In this document: piece by piece, positions 56,407 through 64,000 of the stretch
Position numbering within the stretch: the stretch's first letter is position 1
How the letters are laid out: every line of letters starts with the position of its first letter
NCBI GenBank assembly: GCA_009760855.2
Contig: WPIO01000006.1
Span: forward strand, 8,208,501 to 8,272,500
Direction: 5' to 3'
DNA: 64,000 bases
From: Cristatella mucedo
Taxonomy: Eukaryota; Bryozoa; Phylactolaemata; Cristatellidae
The notes under the pieces: model-generated
Told to the model about the DNA's origin: nothing
Seen by the model: the letters and a program-made list of their open reading frames with translations, nothing else
Database searches by the model: none
Program-made: the position numbers and the translations under genes

Positions 56407-59045
56407 ATAATAATAATAATAATATTGCACTTGATAAAGCGCCCTCAGAGAACTTAATCTCTTTCTAGGCGCTTTACATTTGCTGCAAAGTGATACACAA
56501 CAGAATAGTAAGTAAAATCATGCTTGAAAAACAAACAAAATGAATAACATGGTTAGGGGTTACATGCACTGGGTCAGCATGCAAATGTGGTTAGTGGCAG
56601 CATGAACAGTGTCAGCACGCATAAGCACATCGAGGACGAATCACAAGGACCCACTAAATGCTGTCCTAAATAGGTATGTTTTTAAGTTTCTTTTAAATGT
56701 GGTCAGGTCAGGGGATGTTCTGATGCAGGTCGGGAGGGAGTTCCAGGCTGTGGGAGCATACGAGCTAAATGCACGGTCTCCAAAGGATTTAAGGTTTGTA
56801 CGAGGTATTTCTAGACTGTTGGATTCCGAAAAAGCGAGTGGTACGATGCTTTGCCTGATGGGGTAGTATCTCTGAAAGATAGGCTGGAGCCATAGAATGA
56901 AGAGACCTAAAAGTGAGCGACAAAACCTTGAAGTCAATCCGTTGCTTGACTGGTAACCAGTGCAGGTCGGCGAGAAGTGGAGTAATGTGGCAACTGCGAC
57001 GCTCACGACAGACAAGCCTAGCTGCAGAGTTTTTGCACCAGCTGCAATCGCCTGATCGCACATGCTGGTAGGCCAGTAAGCAGTGAGTTGCAGAAGTCGA
57101 GACGAGATGTCACGAATGCATGGACCAACTTGGACGTGGTATCCTTATCTAAACAAGCCCGAATTTTAGCAATGTTATGAAGCTGAAAATAGGCTGATTT
57201 GACTGTGGAGCTGATGTGGTCGTCTAACGAGAGGTCGCTTTGGAATATGACACCTAGATTTCGAGCTGATGCAACTGGAGATATGCTGGCAGAGCCAATT
57301 TTGAAAGTCAGCCTTTCCAATTTCTGAATAACACTAGGTTTGCCCATAACTAGTAAGTTAGTTTTATCATCGTTTAGTTTTAGAAAATTTGCTGCCATCC
57401 ATGATCGGATGTCATCAATGCATGCAGCAAGTGAGTTGAGAGAATTTGAGGTGCTCGAAGGCTGGGAGGGATCAAAGCAAAGGTACAACTGAGTGTCATC
57501 CGCATAGAAGTGAAAGCCTAGATTGTGCTTGGCAATCACATCAGCGAGAGGGAGAGTATAAACGGTGAAAAGGACCGGACCTAGCACAGAGCCCTGAGGT
57601 ACTCCATATTTTAGAGGTACTTCAGATGATCTTTGTCCATTCACGTCAACACTCTGGAGTCTCCCACTGAGATAGGACCTGAATCACTGCAGAGCAGTGC
57701 CAGTGATGCCCAGGCGAGATGAGAGGCGCTCTAGAAGTACTTTGTGATCGATGGTATCAAAAGCTGCCGAAAGATCGAGCAAAACAAGAAGAGACACTCT
57801 ACCCATGTCTGCATTCCTAAGTAGGTCGTTGTATACCCGAAGCAATGCTGACTCTGTGGAGTGATTAGCTCTAAAGCCAGACTGGAACTTACTAGCAAGG
57901 TGTGAGGTTTCGATATACGAGTTCAGCTGGTCTGCCACGACCCGTTCCAGTGTCTTTGATAGGAATGGTAGAAGGGAGACTGGGCGGTAGTTGCTTAAGT
58001 TCTCTTGGTCTAGTGTAGCTTTCTTGAGAAGTGGCCTGACTACAGCTTTTTTTGAAAGGTGCTGGGACCTGACCTGAGGCTAATGACATATTAATGATGT
58101 TGGTTATGCATGGCAGCAGCAGATCAATGCAACGTAGGAGCAGGACAGTGGGAATAGGGTCCAGTGGACTTGTTGTCTTCTTTGATTGAGATACGAGCTT
58201 TAGGACTATGTCACTGGTGACCTGTTTAAATGCAGACATTGAGGCGCAGCCAGGAACCGAGGAACAGCATTCTAGTGGGAAGGTTGTCATCGCAGGGATG
58301 GATTCCCTGATTTTGTCTATCTTCTGCACAAAGAATCGAGAGAAGCGATCGGCTAGATCATCACAAGGATCATCTGGTAAGGAGCTAACCTGGGAACGGT
58401 TGAGGAGATGGTTTATTGTCGACATCAGCATTTTTGGATTGTGCATCTGTGATTCAACAATGTTTCTATAGAAGCTAGACTTAGCCTTTGCTAGGATCGA
58501 TTGGTACGACCTACAGTAGTCTTCATATGCCTGTCGATGGACAGTTAGTCCGGATCGTTTGTATGCCTTTTCAAGCTTTCGTTTAGTAGACTTGGCTAGT
58601 TTAATGTCTGTGGTAAACCATAGGCCGTCTGGGCGGGGGCGCACAGTGCGCTTTGTCAAAGGTGCAAACTCGTCGAGCGTGTCAGCTAGTGTCGTGTTGT
58701 AGCAATCTACCAGTGATGACAGATCGGAGGGAGGACTGAGCAGCAAAGGTGAAGCAGATATGCTCGCACGGACAGCATCGATGTCAAGGGTCTTGAGGTT
58801 TCGCGATTCACAGGTTATTTTAGAGGAGAATGTGGGCACACACTGTAGATTGAATGAGATCTGCATGTGGTCAGATAAGCAGGATTTGGTGATAACTGGT
58901 GATGACAAAGTGCAGTTATATGAGAAAATTTGGTCGAGTGTGTGACCCTTGATGTGGGTAGGGCCATGCACATGAGCCACAAGAGATAATGAGTCTGTCA
59001 ATGTACGAAATTCGGTGCTGAAAGCGTCAGATAAGTGATCCGTTG
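56407..59045 (-). mobile_element. Most complete L2-A LINE: endonuclease end plus RT
   Basis: Minus strand. The endonuclease C-terminus (GPTHIKGHTLDQIF, CLSDHMQISF) is in the frame 59,001-57,892, with the linker (LLNRSQVSS, SPLDPIPTVLLLRC) leading to the RT. Frame breaks: near 58,055 in an A-rich run, then a TGA at about 57,688 (consensus Trp in LQWFRSYL), then an extra T near 57,030. RT motifs are HSTESALLRVYND and AFDTID in 57,938-57,684, and [11 protein letters not shown] and YADDTQLY in 57,644-57,018. The 3' UTR, stem-loop and (ATA)n follow to 56,407. Truncated at the 5' side. Few breaks suggest it is relatively young. Confidence 0.9.
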
Positions 59046-59167
59046 AATACCGTTGATCTCAAAAGACTGGGCAATAGATAGTAGAGCCTCTTGTCTTATT
59101 GATGCGTTTTTAAGAGCAGGGCTACGGAAATCCCACATAATGCACCAACAAAACTCGTGCAAACAAG

Positions 59168-59357
59168 TAATAATAATAATAATAATAATATTGCACTTGA
59201 TAAAGCGCCCTCAGAGAACTTAATCTCTTTCTAGGCGCTTTACATTTGCTGCAAAGTGATACGCAATAGAATAGTAAGTAAAATCATGCTTGAAAAACAA
59301 ACAAAATGAATAACATGGTTAGGGGTTACATGCACTGGGTCAGCATGCAAATGCAAA
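59168..59357 (-). mobile_element. Short L2-A 3' fragment (~190 bp)
   Basis: Minus strand: (AAT)n, tail stem-loop and 3' UTR only, truncated at CATTTGCATGCTGACCC. It is almost identical to the corresponding part of the copy at 56,407. Confidence 0.85.
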
Positions 59358-59774
59358 AAGTAGAAGCAGGTTCTCCTTTGTGCGAGTCTGCCGACTTGAC
59401 TCCGCCTCACCACGCCACCCCCCCCCCCCAAAAAATGCGGTAAAGCTACTAGCACAAATCTGTGGGAAATCGGTCCAAAATATGTGTTAATTTAGGAGGA
59501 AAAGCTGCCGAGTAAACGCAGCTTCAGACAAGCGGAAGAGGCGCATCGCATTTCTGCGATTTACTACTTTATGTTAGGTCAAGGTAAGTTACCCTGGCCG
59601 TCTACGGTATGCGCGACGATATTCAGTTGATACGTTTTTTTCAGCCATCGAGTGGCTTAAACAATTTTTTTCCAAATGCTCTCTTGTTCTCGGGGCTAAT
59701 ATTAGCACAGCTCTCGAAGCTGCGTTGGCATTTTTTACTGCACACTCATGAATTCCTGCCTACGCCATCCCCTC
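59358..59774. other. Unassigned sequence
   Basis: A C/A homopolymer pair (CCCCCCCCCC then AAAAAA) lies near 59,420. Nothing else recognised. Confidence 0.4.
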
Positions 59775-60467
59775 AGGCTGTGACATCCCGTCTCGACTTC
59801 TGTAAATCACTGCATGCTGGCCAACCGGCATGTGCAATCAGGCGATTGAACTGGTGCAAAACTCTGCAGCTAAGCTTGTCTGTAGTGAGCGTCGCAGTTG
59901 CCACATCACACCACTTCTCATTGACCTGCACTGCCACCGGTCAAGCCGATCTACTTCAAGGTTTTGTCGGTCAATTTTAGGTTCCTTCATTATTTGGCTC
60001 CAGCCTATCCATGAGATCTACTCCCCCACCAGGCCAAGCATTGTACCACTCGCTTTTCGGAATCTAACTGTTTACCAATGCCTCGTACAAACCTTAAATC
60101 CTTTGGAGACCGTGCATTTAGTTCGTATGCTTCCAAAGCCTTGAACTCTCTCCGACTTGCCTTACAGCCTTCCCTCACTTGATCACTTTTAGAAAGAACT
60201 TTAAAACGCACCTTTTTGTGATAGCATTTAGTGGATCCCCGTGATTCGTCTTTCAGGCGTGCTGACACTGCTGCCTACTGCCACTAACCACTCCTGCATG
60301 CTGATGCTGACCCTGTGCACGGCACCCCTAACCATGTTATTCATGTTGTTTATCAAGCATGATACTACTCACCATTCGATCGTGTTTCCTTTGCGGCAAA
60401 TGTAAAGCGCCTAGAAAGAGATTGAGTTATCCGAGGGTGCTTTATCAAGTGCATTATTATTATTATT
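59775..60467 (+). mobile_element. 5'-truncated L2-A LINE
   Basis: Starts at GTGACATCCCGTCTCGACTT in the RT thumb and ends with CAAATGTAAAGCGCCTAG...GCATTATTATTATTATT. Includes AGCTTGTCTGTAGTGAGCG and GGAGACCGTGCATTTAG. Frames are broken. Confidence 0.85.
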
Positions 60468-61600
60468 ACGTCGTTGTGCGGCTGCCTCCAGGTGAAAGCA
60501 CTCACCGTGGTTCCATTCTCTGTCTCTGAGTCGAAGCCTACACACAACTCGGAGAAAGCATCTCATTACTTGTGGCAGCGTGCAAGGTGAGCGTGTGGCA
60601 ATTGAAAGTTTGAAGGTTTTTCAAGTCTGTCGTCGGCAACATATTGAACGTAGTGAGAGCCTGCTGGCCTTTTTGTAATAACTGCGCCAGTGAATTTTAA
60701 TCAGACGATTTGGTCACTTTCTATAAAATACATTTAAGCATTTTGAAAGAATTTCTTCATATTCAATATTAAGCAAAGCGAATAGACTATATATGCTTTT
60801 GACCTTAGTTAAAAATGATGTTAGTTTGTATGTCTGTGGTAATCAATAGGTTATCTTAACCATCACTTTAATACATTCGTAGCATATACCAGCAATTGAT
60901 AATTTGCGAGAAAAATGTTTTCATTTTTGTAATGAAACTTACTTGTCAGAAGCATTTTCTCCGACATCACTATCGGTGAGAAATTATGTGCCAGTTCTAA
61001 TATACAAAAGAGACTCTTCACTTCATTTCGACAGCGAATTTTCGCCATCCATAATCCACTGAACCAAAAGATAGAACACATCTGTACTCAGTATTGAAGG
61101 GTTCCTCAATCTTCTAGCTAAATTCAGAAGTTGAATAACTGAATCCCCATACCTGCGATTTGAAAATTTGGCTGAATAATATTTGCTTCATATAATCATC
61201 CTTGGTCTATCTATCTCATTAAATACACAACTAGTTCTCACACTCACAGCTGGCAAAGTCAGATGAATCAACACGGCACCTACGCAACGAGATTTTTGCG
61301 AACCGAAGTAACTCTTAGCATTGCTGCTGTTCTACCACTAGTTCTATCTGAAGCTGGATAACGTTCTACAATAATTTCTACACTTAATGCATACATTTCT
61401 AAATAGTGGCTACGAAGAGCAATGGACTTCCAGCAGCGAACATTTCCCCACAAGTTCCTAAAGCAAAGCTTTTGGTTAGAGCATACGTTTGGATTTGTCC
61501 AATCCATCTCTGGACGGTCAAAAAGTGCCGATTTCTTTCGCTATACGCAGACTAAACTGAAAATACTTGCACATTTAGAGCCATTTATTGTCATCAAAGT

Positions 61601-61636
61601 CGTCAGCAAAGTGTAGCTTCGTTTCGAGCGCTGATT
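61601..61636 (+). repeat. 36-bp direct repeat, copy 1
   Basis: Runs from CGTCAGCAAAGTGTAGC to CGTTTCGAGCGCTGATT; matches 62,907-62,942 at 35 of 36 positions (T versus G at one base). Flanks are unrelated. Confidence 0.85.
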
Positions 61637-62906
61637 ATATCTTTTGATATGTGATGCCCTCTTGAAGAGAATCATCATTCTGCAATTCGACCATCAACAC
61701 TGTTCACCACATCCACGGGTCCCAAAAAGGCTTTTGATGCACTACAGGCAGGGTGTATAACTTAGGGCTACTACAATGTTAGCGGACTCATGGACTATCA
61801 AACTTAAGAGATTGGAGGATCCTGAAGACGACTTTCCCAAAACGAGTCTGTAGCCGACTTGCTTATTACAAGACTGTGAGCAAATGGAAGTTCTGCGAAT
61901 GGAAGCACATGCGGGCATTTCTTTGTTTTAATTGCTGCATACACACAGTTCAGTGTCATTTTTGTGCGATTCGCTAAATATTAAGAACCCTGATATTGAA
62001 GCTGCATTCAGAAAATATCCACCTTGCTGCTGCTACCTAATGCGCTGTGCGCTTTGAGTCTCGCAGGACTTTAACCGTAGCGCTCGTGCCAGGTAGTAGC
62101 TCCGCCGGAGGCTTTGCACCGGTCGGCAGTTCAACGGTACTGGTACGACCATTTTTGCCACGCCGCGGTAGATGCAAGACGCTTGCATTGCTGTGCGGCT
62201 GTCGAATGAGCTTCTCTAACCTATGAACTTCAACCTATGCACTTTTCATAGAACGGGCGCTCTTCGCCGCTGCAGCCGCCGCCTCGGTGCTACAGTCAGC
62301 ATAGCTGACAGAAGCGTCGAGGCGACTGCAGCAGCCACCTGTGTTCTGTTATGATCTGGGTGCAGCGGCTGCCGCGTGCGAACAAATTTAAGCCCGAAGC
62401 GCGGCGCTCGCAGAGGTGCCAGTCCTCGTCGGCAAGCCGCTACTACCGCCCACGAACCTTGCCCCGAATAGTGGAATGGCGCGACTAGTGGTGCTGGTGG
62501 GACTAGTAGGTGCGGCACCAATGCGCTCGGGTATGCCGACGGTAGCCGCTAGCGCCAGCAGCGCAGCGTGCCCGCACCCGTAGATAACGAGTCCGTATCC
62601 GAAGCATAGAGGAGGACCCTATTCGACCGCAAAAAAGGCTGCATACATCTGACATCAGCAATGGCATTCAGAAAGTCTTACGCTGCCCTGAGCGCCAATG
62701 CCGAACTGCTGACCGGCGCAAAGCCTCGGGCACTGCTGATGCCTGCTCACTTTCTAGAGCGCGGCTGCTCACACGACGTAGGCTTTCATCTCGTTTGACC
62801 GTGGGTCATGAGATCACTAGTTCCCAGTCATTAAAATTCAGAAAGCAGAAAGACTATTTTGGCAGTCATAATCAGGCTAGGCACGCCGTCATTCCGACTC
62901 GCAGCG

Positions 62907-62942
62907 CGTCAGCAAAGTGTAGCGTCGTTTCGAGCGCTGATT
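62907..62942 (+). repeat. 36-bp direct repeat, copy 2
   Basis: Second copy, 1,306 bp downstream of the first, in the same orientation. Confidence 0.85.
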
Positions 62943-63293
62943 TTGCGGCCTAAGGACTTGCGTGAGAATCGGTTGCACTCTGCTTGTACACAGCATGGCA
63001 CCCTAAGAAAACAGAATCTCCTTCTAGTTGCTCTGTGCGTGCAGTTGAAAGAGAGCGAATCAACTGAAAGTGTACAGTTCAGGACGCAGGTGTACATGAA
63101 GGATAACTCATGCGGGCGGATTAGATGCTGTGGGGAGCATTTGGATTTTTATTTGAGCTTCGTGGTCAACTTCATGTCTATATTTTAATCTTTATTTATA
63201 TTATAGCTGGAAATCAAACGCTATTTATTGACTGCTAGCTAATGAGAGTAAAAAGCTCGAAATAAGATTTGTTTTTGCCGCTAAAATCCACGA

Positions 63294-63368
63294 TATTATT
63301 ATTGACACACTCGGTAAAGCGCCATCAGAGAAATCAATCTCTCTCCAGGCACTTTATAGTTGCTGATA
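63294..63368 (-). mobile_element. L2-A tail fragment
   Basis: Minus strand: AAAGTGCCTGGAGAGAGATT ... TGGCGCTTTACCGAGTGTG with AATAATAAT; only the last ~75 bp of the element. Confidence 0.65.
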
Positions 63369-63639
63369 TATATGGTATGCAAATTATCTATTATTGTAAC
63401 ATTTATTACAATTACGAAGGAAGCAAACTTTTCGTCAAAGGCAACGCTTGGAACTTGAGTGGAAATAAGGACATCGGCGGTCTAAATAAAGGTTCGTCAA
63501 AAATAGCGCCGTCTATTTCTCTCTGCGTGTACGACCCCTGCGACAAATGCCACTGTTTGACCCCCAACTGAAGAAGTTCATGCACTAACCCAATCTTACC
63601 TGGGAATTAACTTGCTAGTTGCATTAACAATAATTAAGG

Positions 63640-63740
63640 TCAGCTGATTTGACATACTCTCTTATATAGCCACAGAAACGTACGGCTATAATAACAGCGT
63701 TTGCAGCTATCAATAGCGGCACGACTCGAATCCATGTCAA
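63640..63740 (-). mobile_element. Diverged SINE-A fragment
   Basis: Minus strand resembles the SINE-A tail (GCAAACGCTGTTATTATAGCC, then CTATATAAGAGAGT and AAATCAGCTGACC) with a degraded B box GGATTCGAGTC near 63,723-63,733. Confidence 0.5.
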
Positions 63741-64000
63741 AGTTGCATGAAATCCAACTAGTGAAAGAGGCTTGTGATTATCGAGACATAACGAGTGCCT
63801 TCACAGCGATTTGGACTCGAGATACTATTTCCTAATATTGATGAAATAAACGTTGCAGATATCCGTTCTGTGATTTGTGACAAAGACTAAAAATAGGAGC
63901 CGCTGGCACACTCCTCGGGAATGCGTTAGCCAGGTCATGTGGACCAGCTATTTAGTGCAAGAATTTTTTTCAGCCAGAAATTTAAATTTGCTATTTTATT

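Larger units (their letters stand above)
60468..63293. other. Unassigned sequence
   Basis: No gene recognised. 60,560-61,990 is AT-rich. 62,090-62,620 is GC- and CpG-rich with opposing ~90-codon frames that have no domain. A 36-bp direct repeat pair (61,601 and 62,907) is the only clear structure. Confidence 0.4.

Overview
This is a stretch of animal (metazoan, most likely invertebrate) nuclear genome rather than bacterial or viral DNA. The evidence is one recognisable single-copy eukaryotic gene (a CCDC115/Vma22 homologue), many L2/CR1-type LINE copies with (ATT)n tails, tRNA-derived SINEs with A/B-box heads, a decayed Tigger/pogo DNA transposon, long CT/GA/TA/CAG microsatellites and AG|GTAAG-type splice donors. 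I cannot assign a phylum from the sequence alone.

Layout. 1-5,300: microsatellites, SINEs and a 5'-truncated LINE (called L2-B here) with a 481-codon reverse-transcriptase reading frame. 5,300-9,270: CpG-rich sequence with a duplicated YY1-like motif, an unassigned ORF, a Tigger transposase remnant whose catalytic core is absent and replaced by an 11-bp minisatellite, and a possible exon. 9,270-15,700: short L2-B 3' fragments, a 350-bp GA tract, SINEs and an L2-A copy. 17,067-17,798 (minus): intronless ccdc115-like gene with a compact CRE/ETS/YY1-like upstream region. 18,000-32,000: mostly unassigned, with old and nested LINE copies, an 82-bp minisatellite, SINEs and a few weak candidate exons.

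32,999-52,539 is the most striking structure: four head-to-tail copies of a ~4.88-kb unit (4,892, 4,885, 4,876 and 4,888 bp), differing by only a few substitutions and homopolymer/microsatellite length changes. The left breakpoint lies in the 3' UTR of a plus-strand L2-A LINE and the right breakpoint in the RT of a minus-strand L2-B LINE; both uninterrupted parent elements are visible at the array edges, so the junction can be read to the base and is blunt. Each unit carries an unassigned ~133-155-codon ORF, SINEs, LINE pieces and a TA microsatellite. Shared variants group units 3 and 4, then 2, with unit 1 the outlier.

52,540-60,470 continues with the remainder of the minus-strand L2-B (endonuclease domain, interrupted by a SINE) and several L2-A copies, including one 2.6-kb copy with endonuclease and RT. 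60,470-64,000 is largely unassigned, with one 36-bp direct repeat pair and old LINE/SINE tails.

Three SINE families are distinguishable. One (SINE-C, 1,985-2,166) shares its 3' tail, including the stem-loop, with the L2-A LINEs, a probable SINE/LINE partnership. SINE-A's tail resembles L2-B's. Apart from ccdc115 I do not see a coherent set of host genes acting together.
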